DNA from: Chrysaora quinquecirrha
Taxonomy: Eukaryota > Cnidaria > Scyphozoa > Semaeostomeae > Pelagiidae
Assembly: GCA_014526335.1 (NCBI GenBank)
Contig: JACTAT010000358.1
Coordinates: 415,487-479,486, forward strand
Length of the DNA stretch: 64,000 nucleotides
Reading direction: 5' to 3'
Below are positions 11,370 through 23,229 of this stretch, in pieces. Every line of letters starts with the position of its first letter. The first letter of the stretch is position 1. The notes under the pieces are model-generated. The model saw only the letters and a program-made list of their open reading frames with translations, was not told the origin of the DNA and did no database searches. A program made the position numbers and the translations under genes.

Positions 11370-13928
11370 TTAACCCTTTATAGGCCATAGTTGCAATATG
11401 GCAACTAAAAGTTTTGGTCTTGCTCTAAGATTCTGGTCCAGGTTTTAGTCTAAGCTGAAACCATGTGATGTAAGTCACATGTGTGGTTAACAAAATTTAA
11501 TTGGTTGCTATGCTATCAAGGCAAACACATAAGCAGGAGGAAGCATTAAAAAAGGTGAGTTGGAGGACATTTTTGTTGCCAAGATTCGAATAACTATTTT
11601 TTGGATTTAAAATTCCATGAGTCAGATATATTTTTCTTTATTAATGACAATAAATAGTTAAAAAGTATCTACATCAACTTTATTTACTGTACAGTTTTCT
11701 TTTTCCTGGTAAAAAGCTGTTGAAATATTTGGTTGCCACATGGCAACTATGGCCGACATGGATCATGATCCAGGCCAACAAGTTTCTCATAGCCTAGCCG
11801 CTTTTTCCGTTGTAGAATAACAATTTTTGTCTCTCTGCCACTTAATTCCTTTATAAATAAAGAATGCTAAATTCAGACAGAGATAAACAATAAATTAGAC
11901 ATTTCTATTTCACATAGACCGGGCGCAGATAAAAATTTTTCTACTTTCATTCTATCTCACATTTGATTGATGATTCAAAAATGGAAAGAAAACAAATCAT
12001 CAGGTATGATGTTGTTGATGCCATAAACTATGTGATAACTCCTTGCTCAGATTCTGAATTATCAGATCTTGAAGATTTTCAGGATGAGGCTTTCCGTCCT
12101 TAAGATGAGAAAATAAATGAAAGGTTGGAAAAACAGGATCTTTCAGAAAATGAACATGTAAAGGACACAGGGAATGCAGAACATGTTGCCAACTATCCAT
12201 GACTTAGATGAGAACGATACCAAAAATGAACATGAAGCTATGACTGGTGATCAAGGAGAGAAAATAAATTATGAAAAAGCAAAGAAGAAAACTACGAAAG
12301 TGAAAAACGCACACTTTTGCTGAAGAAGTCGTAAGCATCCAGCTGTTGACTCAACCTTCACAGGAGGAGATTTCAGCTTACCTCTCTTGCAAATTCTTGC
12401 ATGCAAATGACAGTAGCCTTAAAGATCTTCCAATCTATAAAGACAACAAGATGTTCAAGGTTTCCCCTATCCTGGATAAGCTTAGGAAAAACTGTCAGCA
12501 GATTGAACAAGAACAATATCAATTAATTTACAAGCAAATTGTACCTGCAAAGACGGAATATGTATGATTTCTTCTTCTGCACTGGCGCTACGGGTACTAG
12601 TGCTGAAAAGAGTTCAGCTAAGAGCATTGTTTTGTAGCTTTGTGAGAATGTTCCCAATGACTGTAACTACAATGTCTTCTATGACAATTGGTTCTCAACT
12701 TTAGATCTTTGCCTTGGGCTGAAGGAATGCGGTATTCTGACAGATGTAACTACACGGGAAAATCGACTTGCAGGTTGCAAGCTCAAAGCAGAGAAGGAGC
12801 TCAAAAAGAGGGCGGAGGAAGCTTTGTGTATCGAACTGACCAAAACACTGCTCTGACTGTTCTTAGATGGTACAATAACAAATTTATGCCACTTTTGTCA
12901 ACCTACCTTGCAGCGGAAGCAACCGACACAGCTCAAAGATGGGATTCCAATACACACATTTACATCCCTGTAAAGTGCCCAGAAATGATGGTTCAGTATA
13001 ACAAATCAATAGACAGAGTTGACCTCGCTGATATGCTCATTGCTTTATACAGATGCAAAGTAAATACTTAATGATGGTATGTCAGTTTAATATGTCATGC
13101 CCTTCATATTACTAAGTGGTCAATGATTGGCTTCTATACAGAAGGTTTCGCAACCAGCTTGGTATCCCTTAAAAGAAACAAATGCCATTGCTAACTTTCT
13201 CAAGCAGATTAGCTCAAGCCCTTATAAAAGCAAACAAGCCAAGTCCTATGACACAACCAGTAGGAAGACCAACAAAGCAATTTTCACCACTTTATAGTCA
13301 AGATACTAATAAAAGAGGTAGAGCTCCGAAAACTGCATTACCTGACATTGATTGGAGCTTTTCCTCATCTCCTCACTGGCTGGAGTACCGAGAAAAAAAG
13401 AATAAATGCCAGAGCAGAAAAGTTTGTTTTAGCCGAAGCTACTGCAAAAAGTGTCAGTTATGTCTGTGTCTGATATCCTATAAAAACTATTTCCGAGATT
13501 TTCATACAAATTACATTGTTTTTGCAGACTAATGGACTCTGACTAGTAAGAACACTAGATTAAGGTTAACTCTTAATATTTCACATTTTATGAATACACA
13601 TGTTTTAATTGTAACCTCGTATAACAAGACATCTTGGTTTGAGTGGTGATGTTTTACTATACAAGTAACTTATTTCTTATTTTCAGGTAGAGGTTTTTAA
13701 ATTGGGTGTATTTTCCGTCATTTTTATGTAAATCAAGCATTCTAAATCAATTTTCAAATTTCTCAATTTGAGCCTTATTGGCCATAGTTGCCATATGGCA
13801 ACAAATTCTAAACAATAGGCTATTGACTTTTTTGAATAAAAATTGCATAAACAACAATTATGAGGGCAAATGATATGGCAAGTCTACAAAAATAATGTTT
13901 TCCTTTATTAAAATCGGCCAATAAAGGG
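11370..13928 (+). mobile_element. Decayed piggyBac transposon
   Basis: The left end is TTAA (11370-11373) followed by CCCTTTATAGGCC. The right end is GGCCAATAAAGGG (13916-13928), its inverted counterpart. TTAA is the piggyBac target site; on the right flank it has changed (ATAT). Subterminal motifs related to the palindrome GTTGCCATATGGCAAC lie at about 11390-11405, 11731-11747 and 13787-13802, the last one perfect. The internal transposase is broken. Confidence 0.75.
11981..13532 (+). pseudogene. piggyBac transposase, broken
   Basis: It starts at an ATG (MERKQIIRYDVVDAINYV) in an acidic N-terminal region and is broken by stops and frame changes from about 12101. Recognisable pieces in order are NVFYDNWFSTLDL (catalytic-domain NxF-DNWF motif), GILTDVTTRENR, SIDRVDLADMLIALYR (the piggyBac GVDLADML signature) and a C-terminal cysteine-rich region ending CLCLISYKNYFRDFH (compare the C-terminal RING-like finger). 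No continuous frame joins them, so it cannot encode an active enzyme. Confidence 0.8.
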
Positions 13929-14418
13929 ATATATCAAAGATAAAGCTTTCATAAATTCTGTTTCAATCTCATTCACCTTTAACTTGATGTCCACAGAGTA
14001 TGTGCTTGCAGTCTTTGCCATGATGACGTTTCTCTTGGTTTACTGCTTCTTTTAAAACATCTTGTTGATGATTGTCTGTAGCATGCACACTTTGCTGGTT
14101 TCATTGTCGAAACACTCTTTTGATGAAATTATTTATTTATGCCGTTGAAATCTGGTGCACTGTCATCTTCATCATCACTAACTTTATTTCAGACTCGTTT
14201 TATGATATTTCGTGCTAAAAATTGAATCTCTTGCTGCAGTTACCAGCGTCCTTACAGATGACTTTCACATTCCCACACAGCTAAGATGCGCGCGCATACT
14301 GACAGGCAAAAAGATGGTTGTAAGCATCGAAAGGCCGCTTGAATTCTAGTGTTCCGTTGTTATTGATGTGCTTTGATTGGATTAATTCTTCTGTGATCTG
14401 TTTGTAAACGATTTTAAA
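13929..14418. other. No gene seen
   Basis: Sequence between the piggyBac right end and the SWIM exon; no recognisable motif on either strand. Confidence 0.4.
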
Positions 14419-14918
14419 ATGGGAACAAAACATTTTTCATCTTTATCTAATGAAGATAAAGTACATTACAATGATAAATTAAAGCTGGTGAACGGAGTGA
14501 AGCTTGAAGATTCATACACAACAACAATAGGATGGTCGGAAGATATCACAATTATCTCTTGGTAGAATGTGATAAAATATTTGGTTGATACTTCAAGTGA
14601 ATACACAAAGGAGGCAGTCTTTAGATGGGTGTGAGTTTTTCAGAGAAGGACATGTGCAGGATTGCTTCTATCATGAAACTAGTTCAACGTATTTTGCTCA
14701 AGTCAAAGGTAAGATACCAGATATTACAATTACTGACTTGAGCATTTACTTACAGTTTTTATCATTCTAATATGAAAATATTTGTTACTTATACTCTTAG
14801 GTCTTACAAAGTCAAAGACAGAGCAAATCAGCTACAATGTATTATGTCTGCGTGGCAATAAACGTCCAAAATGGGTGGATATTGACTGGCAATTGTACGT
14901 GTATGGCTGGGTTGGGAT
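14419..14918 (+). pseudogene. SWIM-domain gene, 5' two exons
   Basis: Exon 1 begins MGTKHFSSLSNEDKVHY, a start typical of an uncharacterised invertebrate SWIM/YqaJ-associated family. It continues through DGCEFFREGHVQDCFYHE with in-frame stops and a frame change. It ends at 14708 with donor GTAAGA. Exon 2 starts at 14801 after acceptor ctcttag and carries the first SWIM cysteines (GNCTC then MAGLGS), where a hAT-like terminus interrupts it at 14919. The gene is thus doubly broken: by stops in exon 1 and by the insertion. Confidence 0.6.
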
Positions 14919-15584
14919 CAGGGGTGTACCGGATCTCTGTTTATTAAATCTGGCCGGAACCGGATTTACCGGATTTTTAAATCCGGCCACATCCGGCCAG
15001 ATCAACCGGCCTACCGGATTTCTGGTGTTTTTGAGCCCTGATAAAATAAGATCATTGTTTGCTATAGTGGTCGCAAAATGCACTCTGTGAATAATTTTTC
15101 AGATTCTGTAATTATTTTATAAAAAGGAGATGAGCCTAATGTTTTGTGATGTAATTACCAGATGTTTTAAACTTGTTGGCAAAATGTGTCATCGACATAA
15201 CGAGTTAGCTTTGTATTAAATTTAACGTTTTTATTTTAAATTTTTCATTTATAACTGAAGATGGATTGAGTAATCCGAAACATGTCTTGTTTGAAAACAA
15301 AAGTTCTCGCTTTTCTTCTGCAATTTTAAAGATTATTATCCTTGTCAAGAGTCTTCAAAGATGATAGCATATTATTGTAAGCAATTAACTAGAAATAGAA
15401 ATTTGAGTGTTTTGACCCAGATAACCTTCGAGAACAAGGAACACCTGGAGTCTAACACCTTATATTTCAGTAGGCTTGAACCTTGAATAGAATTGCCATC
15501 TGTCATCTTTTTTTTCGTTTCACACAAAATAACAATTTGAATTCCAATTTCGCTGTTCATGTGTTATTATTTGTCCTCAACCTC

Positions 15585-15591
15585 TATATAA
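15585..15591 (+). promoter_or_regulatory. TATA box before BED ORF, copy B
   Basis: TATATAA about 45 bases before the ATG at 15636, identical to copy A. Confidence 0.4.
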
Positions 15592-15635
15592 CTCAGTACT
15601 GTGGAGTGGTTTATCAGTCCCGTTGAACCTTAAAC

Positions 15636-16106
15636 ATGGCAACAAAACCAGTCTCTAAATCTCAACCTTTGGTATGGAATTTCTTTTCTATTAAACAAGC
15701 TGAAGATGAAAATGCTCTCTGTCAGTTTTGCAAGAGAGATGTCAAGAGAGGACAGAAAAGTAAAGGCCCAAAAAGTTACAGTACTGCACCTCTTCACGAC
15801 CATTTAAAATGCTGGCATAAAAGCGAATATGATTCTGCATACGCTGAATTTTCAAAGAAGAAGATTGAACGTGATTCTCCGCATTTGACTCCCAAAGAAA
15901 GAAAATTTAAAGAAATGAGCAGTGTGCAGTTAATGCTTGAAGGAAGCCTCAGAGCATCTAAAATTTGGGATATCGATGACTCTCGATCTCAAGCAATAAG
16001 CAAGAAAATTGTTAAGATGATGGCATCTGACAACCAGCCATTATCCATTGTTGAGGATCCTAGATTTGAACTTGTGAATGAGGAAATCATAGACCTGACC
16101 TGGTGA
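15636..16106 (+). CDS. BED zinc-finger, hAT transposase N-terminus, copy B
   Basis: 156 residues, differing from the ORF at 876 by one substitution (IWDIDDS instead of IWDINDS). BED finger and start of the hAT core as described there; it stops at the same place, so truncation pre-dates the duplication. It lacks any catalytic domain. Confidence 0.7.
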   Translation: MATKPVSKSQPLVWNFFSIKQAEDENALCQFCKRDVKRGQKSKGPKSYSTAPLHDHLKCWHKSEYDSAYAEFSKKKIERDSPHLTPKERKFKEMSSVQLMLEGSLRASKIWDIDDSRSQAISKKIVKMMASDNQPLSIVEDPRFELVNEEIIDLTW

Positions 16107-18035
16107 ATAACGAAACCCTACATTCTTAAGAAATAATCCTATTATGACTGTTTTGGGCTTGTGAATAACGAATTCCTTGGTTTTGTAAGAAAAAAATACT
16201 ATTATGGCTGTTTTGGGCCTGTGAATAATGAAAGAAACCCAGACTGTCGAAGGCTTGTCTCTCAAATTCATAATCCTATTAAGATTCACTTTTCTTATGA
16301 ATAGCGAGAAAACCCAGACTTTCAAAAATCCAGAATGTAAAAAAATTTTTCCTTGTGTAGTGATTTTGAGACAGAAAAGTCGAAACAGCCTCTGCATTTT
16401 TTTAAAACTTGTCTTGGCTAGTACTGTTGGTGGTGGTGGTTGGACATCGGGATGGGCAAAATGGTAAGACCTTGCAGCAAATGTAGAGAGGAACTGCTTT
16501 TCTATTGGCGAAAAAATGTACAAAAATTGAGTACATCTTTGAATGTATGACATACATTGTTATACTTTGCAGAACAGTACATATCTAAATTGTTCATCAT
16601 CAAAGTTTGATTTGCTAAATGATATGTGTGGATGTTGATGGGAAATTTTCCACAATCTCTTTCTGTCTTTCTTGCCTCTATGTCCAAATCTGTGCATCAA
16701 TGTTGAAAAGATAGCCATCGGCATAATAGGTAATAAAAAGTTCATCACCAGACAGAAAAACAGAGAGGGTGAACGTTTTTCCAGAATGCTGGAGAGATCA
16801 TGCAGCCTGCTGTACAGCAACGAAGTGTGACTTTGCAAAAGGTCATTGTTTAGTTTTAGACCACGCCACCAATTCATTACAAGAACTTCTTCGATTAGTC
16901 TTTCAATAATTCTGTCCATTTTTTTGAATAGCTTTCAATTCGACCTTGAAAGTCCTTGTTTATGTTCTGGTACTCAAAGAACCTTTCACGAATGCTATAA
17001 TACGTAGTTAGACTGTTGACTTTTAGAGCTATTAACTCACTACATGCACTTCAATAAGCAAGTATTTTCCAGACTACATTATATAAAAAATAATGGAAAA
17101 TAAGAAATATACCAGTAGTCCCAAGGCATGCAGCACTGGGATCCAGCCAGGAGGGAGGCACCCCACCCCATCCGAGATCCAAATAATGTAAATGATGGAA
17201 ACGGAAGTAGAAAGGATAGAGTATAATGGTGACAAAGTTGCGCAGAAAACAGCGGCATCGTAAAAAGTAGTGCGAATCATCAGCTATCCACTCATGACTG
17301 TGTTTCAGGGGTTACGACAGTACGCAATAGTGTCATGAGCCCCCCAGCATCAAATAAGATACCATGGCACTGTTGTCTAAAGTACATAAAGATGAAGTGG
17401 ATGAAAGTGAGTTGGAATCTGGGGAAGCGTACCGCTGCACACAGAAGAGGTTGCGCATGCGTGTATATATAAAAAAGATTTAAAAATAAGAAATATACAG
17501 TAACTATGCTCTTTTTGTTTCGTCATAAAGTTAAAATCAAAAGGGGGGTTGGAATCTCGGAACGTATATTTTTGTATTCAAAATAAGTTGCGCATGCGCC
17601 CAAATAAGACCTTGGCCTAGCCAGATAGCTGAAGCAAAAGTAGGAATAAAACAGTAATCTAGGTGTATTTTTTATTGTAAAGGAGAGAAATATCAACTTC
17701 GCTATTTCAATTGTGAGTTTATAAGCATGTCAGTCAAATTCTTATTTCTTTTGAATGCCAGGACTGGTTGTTCTTCTGCCAAAAAGGAAAGTCCCGCATC
17801 ATCTTCTACAAAGCGCCAGTGATTTTGGATTATCCTTCCTATCTCAGTGGTATTAACGTTGAATGGTACAATGAAAGGTATTTTCTTATTTTATGATTTA
17901 GGTTTCTCTTGAATGAGATCGTTTTATGATAATTTTCTGACCTTGTCGAAAATTGACTCAGTGAGACTGATGTTGTAACCCCTTTTGACAAGAGTGCCCA
18001 TCAAACACATTAGGTTTCGTTCAAAATCCTCATTG
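16107..18035. other. Non-coding part of copy B
   Basis: Matches 1350-3654 of copy A apart from the missing segment near 17075. No gene motifs seen. Confidence 0.5.
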
Positions 18036-18753
18036 TCAGAGATTATTCGTCTCTATCTCAGTGCTTGGCTGTAAATTATGCCTGGCGGGGTGAAATGATT
18101 CAGCATGTAGTAGTGAGCATACATCTGTAGGTTTTTTGTATAGTGTAGTTCTTATTGAATTACTATTATTGTCTATGATTGTTAGTGTATCTAGGAATGG
18201 TATTTTATCCCTTAAATACGATATCTCAAATTTAATCGTCTCATGTATTGAGTTCATATGTGAATGAAAGGCATGTAGGGCATCCTCTCAGTCCATATGA
18301 CGTATATGTCATCTATGTAGTCTCCAAATGAAAGGTGTGATATGTCCAGGGGCTGTAGTTACAGATTTGTTTTTCAACTCTGTCCCTGAATATATTAGCG
18401 TAGTTAGGGGCAAAGGATGACCCCATAGCTGTTCCTGTAAGTTGTAAGTAAAAATCTCCATTAAATTCAAAATAGTTCCTGTAGAGTATAAAGTTAAGTA
18501 TTTGTTTGAGGTATTGGGTCCGTAAGGGTAAGCTGTGTTGATAGAACTCATTGATTGCTTTCATTGTGTATTCAATACCCAGATGTGTGGGTATATAATA
18601 GCCAAATAGCCTGAAACGCTTCTTCAAAGAAGTGTACAGTCTGCGCATTAAAGTCAAAAAGCTTGTTCCCTGAGTCAGCAAAAATCGCAGCCTCTTTCCC
18701 AACTTCAAACCGCGCGCGGGCGAATCTCTCTCAACGCCCAGTCGCTCAAACAT
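18036..18753 (-). pseudogene. Penelope-like reverse transcriptase relic, copy B
   Basis: The best preserved of the two copies. From 18753 downward one frame reads through the finger/palm region: TMKAINEFYQHSLPLRTQYL, FEFNGDFYLQLTGTAMGSSF and APNYANIF. After a frame break at about 18310, a second frame gives KIPFLDTLTI, LYKKPTDV and LLHAESFHP, the thumb-side motifs of Penelope-like elements. The YxDD region falls in the break. There is no endonuclease domain. It is inactive. Confidence 0.7.
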
Positions 18754-19373
18754 GTCGACAATGGCGGATTCTTACTTGCTGTACTCTGGCCGCTCAGTCT
18801 TGCATCTAAAAAGATTTGACTTGCACATTGAGTTTGCAATTTTGGAGAGAAAATGTGCTGTGTTTTATTTGAAAAGTAGAATTGTCTTGATGTGAGTCTG
18901 ATATGATGATATTTTCATCTCATTTTATACTTTTTACTGCCTATTATTAGCAAATTTGCCAAGTAAGATTAATTCAGTAAAACAATCACAAAATTACAAA
19001 TTGAAATAATATTGAATAATGAATTATAGTCATAAAGAAAATAGACATTTTAGCATACATAGATTGACAATGAGGAATGCTTTCAATTCTACAGACCAAT
19101 TGTGATAAGGCTTTGACTTATTAAAACAGAGAAATTAAAGAATTTGGGTTCTAGATCAGATCTGAGGACCTCAGTAAGGCTTGTAAGAAACCCATTCTAC
19201 AGGAGGTAGCAGCAACTAGTTTTACCATCACAACCTGCTGCCACATTCTTGAAGGTATGATTCAACATTTTTTGAAGAACCAAAATGTATGATCCTGTAC
19301 ACTTGCTTGCAATACACTCCCACTCCAAATGCAATTGTGGCAAGCAACACGTAGGGAATTATCACTACTACCT

Positions 19374-19841
19374 ATTCATCCGAGGACCTCTTGAGAATGG
19401 TAGAAAGTGATATTGCAAAGATCTTGATGTTTCGTCTGAAATAGAAAATGAAATTTCTGTTAGTTCCTTGCTAACTATTGCAAAATAAGCCTTGCTAACT
19501 AGCTACTGCAATTTCAGACTGAAAAATATCAGAAAAACTATACATGTTGCAAAGCAGTTTCGAACTCTTTGTATTGAACACTTCAAAGTTTAAATTTTTC
19601 TAAATTCTCCGCAGCAAATTGTGTTTACTCTGCTAAGTAGGTACAAAAAATGTTAAGCAACTTTGAGGGGCTGGAAGAAAGTCAAGTTGCTTATTAAAAA
19701 AAAGTGTATTACACGAGTCCAAATTATTGCATCTACGACCTTAAGTTGTTGTTGTTGTCAGGAGGCTGCTCGGAATTTATAGGCCAACTGAGTATAGTGG
19801 GTTGCTATGTTTGTCAAGATTTTATGAGCGGAAAAAGAGAC
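19374..19841. other. No gene; partial MITE end
   Basis: No gene motif. At about 19683-19710 there is one right-hand terminus of the MITE family described at 19842 (AAGTTGCTTATTAAAAAAAA then GTGTA), without an obvious partner. Confidence 0.4.
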
Positions 19842-20096
19842 TACACTCTTTTTTTCAATAAGCAACTGTTCAATAAGCAACCAGGGCTGAGATTATGCTA
19901 AAATTTCTGGTGAAATAGCTTTCTTTATACTGTACATCCTTGCAAACTTGTCAGTTACATTGAGAAGCAAGAAAAGAGCCAAAATAAGAGGTTTTAGGGG
20001 GTACCAGGCATTCTGTGACGGCTGAAATCCTAGATATGTCAAGCAACTCTTGAGGGCTGGACCAAAGTCAAGTTGCTTATTGAAAAAAAAAGTGTA
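19842..20096. repeat. MITE with TACACT termini
   Basis: The left end TACACTCTTTTTTTCAATAA and the right end TTATTGAAAAAAAAAGTGTA are inverted repeats continuing into GCAAC/GTTGC. The length is 255 bp with no coding capacity. The terminal TA could be a Tc1/mariner-type target duplication. Similar ends occur at 37459-37792, 44659-45029 and 61435-61759. Confidence 0.65.
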
Positions 20097-20297
20097 ATGA
20101 AATTAGTCCACCTTTGATATTCAGCAGGGCAACGTTTCAAGGGAGATCCATCTCCCATCATAGGGAAATGATTAACGCTGTTCTTCTCTAATTCCTTGCG
20201 TTGGTCAGGTCGAAAGTTGTGAAACACTAACCGGACCTGCGAGGAAGCTCGTTTACGCCTTACAGTTGGTGCTTTAAACACTCGAAGTTAGGAGATT

Positions 20298-20645
20298 GTT
20301 GTTGTTGTTGTTGTTCTTGTTGTTACTTTATTTTGAGTAAGCTGTTATTTTCAGCTTTCTCAGCTAATTTAGGCCTACTAAGCATGCTGCATCCAGGCAT
20401 GGTACCCCTAGTTTAACGTCCCTTCCGAAGGACGGCGGAGTGAGTTTGTCAGATGACCAAGCTTAACTGCTGTTGCCTAACGGAAACTAAGACGGCTGGG
20501 TACAAAGACAGCTAAGGACCTGTAGACCTGTAGACGCTCGGCCGGTTACTTAGGTTATTCAGGATCTCCGCATAGCGGACTGGGATTCACCACCAGTCCA
20601 GGTCGGATGCACTTCTATATGTTAGAAGTGCATCTCTATATATAT
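20298..20645 (-). repeat. SINE/LINE tail with (AAC)n end
   Basis: Read on the minus strand, a GC-richer body (about 20640 to 20400, containing CTTCGGAAGGGACGTTAAAC) runs into an (AAC)n tract at 20298-20330. A short microsatellite tail after a conserved 3' stem-loop is typical of LINE-dependent SINEs and LINE 3' ends. The family was not identified. Confidence 0.45.
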
Positions 20646-20799
20646 AAGTATGTAAGCAACTGTGTGGGCTTAAATGTCCAAAGTGTTAAGTAACTTTGAG
20701 GGCTGAACAAAAGTCCAGTTACTTATTGACAGAATATCCCTTGGATTACACCAGGAATCTCAATATGACTTGACCTTCTAATGACCTACTTCCACAGTA

Positions 20800-21062
20800 C
20801 GCAACAAACCCCACCACAACAAGCATAATAACCCACCACATCAAGCAAAATACACCACCACGGTAGAGCTTATCCACTACAGTACGCAAAAAACCCCACC
20901 ACAGTACGCAAAATACACCACCACAGTAGAGCTTATCCACTACAGTACGCAAAAAACCCCACCACAGTACGCAAAATACACCACCACAGTAGTGCGTATC
21001 CACCACAGTAGTGCGTATCCACAACAGTAGTGCGTATAGATTCGTGCGTATAGATTCGTGCG
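20800..21062. repeat. 63-bp minisatellite, C-rich strand
   Basis: Repeats built on CCCCACCACAGTACGC, CACCACAGTAGAGCTTAT and AGTAGTGCGTATCCAC. The clearest period is 63 bp, repeated about twice with partial units on both sides, and the array ends in three copies of ATTCGTGCGTATAG-like sequence. A G-rich array of related sequence lies in the opposite sense at 21479. Confidence 0.7.
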
Positions 21063-21478
21063 TATAGATTCGCTAGCGTGGTCTAAGAGCATGCACGACC
21101 TGATTCATGACCTTTCATATTCCAAATATGAATCTAATCTTTATTCAATAGAACTTGCCCAATAATGTGGGAAAGTAAACTAACCGAATGTGCTGTCGAT
21201 TCAGAATTTGCGAATTCTTTCATTAAATATCAGACATTTATTAAGTTATATTTACCTAAGTAGGCCGTGAAAAGGAATTATGAATAGACTTTAAATCTTT
21301 TAAGACCCTATAAAAAGACTGACAATGAGATAATTCATATATTTCGATGGTGAATTGAATTGCAATACGCTTTTCATGCTTTCGTTTGACCGCTCTCAAT
21401 TTCGTAGCAGTCTCGTTTTAGTGGTAACAGGGGCTGGGCCGAATAGTCGTAATCAAAACTCACCATATCCAATGCCTG

Positions 21479-21682
21479 TTCAGTACGGTGGGGGATGTGC
21501 AGTACGGTGACGGATATTCAGTACGGTGGGGGATGCCAAGATTGCCAAGGAGAGGCATCTTGAAGTACGGTGGCGGATGTGCAGTACGGTGGGGTCACAT
21601 CATGATTGCGGTGGCGGATATTCAGTACCGTTGGGGGTATCTTGAAATACGGTGGGGGATATTCAGTGCAATGGGGGTGAAA
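21479..21682. repeat. G-rich CAGTACGGTGGGGGAT array
   Basis: Nine or so irregular copies of CAGTACGGTGGGGGAT-like units about 18-22 bp apart with variable linkers. The unit resembles the reverse complement of the array at 20800, so the two form an inverted pair around about 420 bp of unique sequence. Confidence 0.65.
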
Positions 21683-22065
21683 TATGTTGTTATTAACTGA
21701 ATCATCGGGAATCAGCCATGGGTGTCAAATACTATCTGTTTTGGCAATAATTGTGGAGTCTTCTCCCCTATGAAGCTTTAATTGCACATGCACATCCCCC
21801 ACAGTACTGCACAGACATTACACTCTTTTGAGGCCATTGTAGTTCAAAAGTTCCTTAATAGTTCCTTAATTTTAACTGCACATACAGTGGTCTTAACAAT
21901 AAAAGAGAGACATTTGCATGTGAGCAAAGCTCGAGACTACTCAAAGAAACATTGGATACATGCTTGACGTACAATTTATGTGATTTTCGACTGCAAATGA
22001 ATGGAACCGGCTCTCTAATTCTTGATTATTTGCAGTGATAAAAGTATTCAACATTCAAAAGTTCC

Positions 22066-22385
22066 TTACTCTTAGGTGCCTAATTGCCGTCCCCCGCTAA
22101 TTAATTTTTGAAAATTTTTCCAACCCCCGCTCTTATAAGGACCCCCGCTTATTAAACTTTTCAACTTCGCGTAAGTGACGCGTATTGAAAATTTATATCA
22201 GAGTATTCAAAATCACAAAATAAATAGATACCAGTCTTGCATAGACAAAATAAGATAAAAATTCAGTCTGGGGAAGGAGAAAATCCAACCCCCGCTAATT
22301 GGGACCCCCGGCAATTAATTTTCAACAAAAAATCCAACCACCCCGCTAATTGGGACCCCCCCGGCAATTAGGCACCTAAGAGTAT
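22066..22385. repeat. MITE with CTCTTAGGTGCC termini
   Basis: Perfect inverted termini CTCTTAGGTGCCTAATTGCC (from 22069) and its complement ending at 22382, flanked by TA on both sides. Inside, CCCCCGCTAATT and GGGACCCCCGGCAATTA motifs alternate and are themselves partly inverted. No coding capacity. A degraded relative lies at about 35860-36070 in the intron of the VioB-like gene and again at about 47495-47700. Confidence 0.7.
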
Positions 22386-23229
22386 AATATAGTCCAAAAT
22401 ATAGGCTGAAGATTCCTCTTGATAGGATGAAACCGGTACCAAATTAATTCGTTTTTCTGCATATTTATCTTCTTTTATGCATTTATCTACTGCTATTGTG
22501 ATACATGTTTACATCATATAGTCCTTGAATATGCATTTATGGGGATTAGTACCCTTTTTTCAATACATTTCAGTCAATTAACATGAATACCATAACAATT
22601 TCTGACAGCCCTGGAAACGATTGAATGGTTTGTTGAGAGGAAGGACAGATAGTAGACATTAGAGCGAAGCGAGCAAACATTTTGCGTCTGGGGACTTGGG
22701 CCCAGAAAAAAAGTTTTGGACCAAGCCCTACAAAGTGTCGGGAAACGACTCTTTTTATTGCTGGAATTACGATTTGTCTTCTTATCATTGTTGCTATTGT
22801 TTCGGTACCCCCCTTCCCATCATTTTTCGTCGAATCTCGACGAACTAGAAAATTTATCTGAAGTTAAATTATTTAAATAGTTTATTAAATTAGAAAATTA
22901 ATTAACTCAATGTGGGATGTCCAATCAAACAATTAAGTAGGGGGCCCAAAGTACACCCCGTAGGGCAGAATTTCGTTGTCATCCGAATTTTTTCGACTTT
23001 AATGATTCACAGAACAGGAATGAAAATCTAGAAGTAGACATGAATGGCTGTGAATCAGGCTATGAATGAACTAGCTGACAAGAAAGTGGAACTAAATTGA
23101 ATTTTTTGAGTGGTTCAGTATCTCTTTGTATTCTCACTCTTTCTTCTCTGCTTATTGGCATCATAAGAAGTAAAGACAACGCCAACTTATAAGCTGTAAG
23201 ATATGATTAAGTTCTGTTACTATACGTAC
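22386..23229. other. No gene; no P450 terminal exon found
   Basis: This is where the last P450 exon would be expected on the minus strand. I looked for the haem motif FxxGxRxCxG in the reverse frames and did not see it. The ORF at 22570-22788 has no P450 features. Confidence 0.4.

Larger units (their letters stand above)
14760..19373 (+). repeat. Direct duplication, copy B
   Basis: Partner of 1-5312 at an offset of about 14,760 bases, same orientation. It contains the hAT-like terminus (14919-14929), BED ORF (15636-16106), Penelope-like relic (18036-18753) and the end of a RecQ-like fragment (about 19221-19365). Relative to copy A it lacks about 360 bases near 17075 and about 330 bases near 18873. 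Identity in the BED ORF is almost complete, so the duplication, or a later gene conversion, is recent. Confidence 0.9.

Noticed and set aside
22570..22788. Possible P450 last exon
   Set aside because: No FxxGxRxCxG motif and no splice context; the protein does not resemble a P450.
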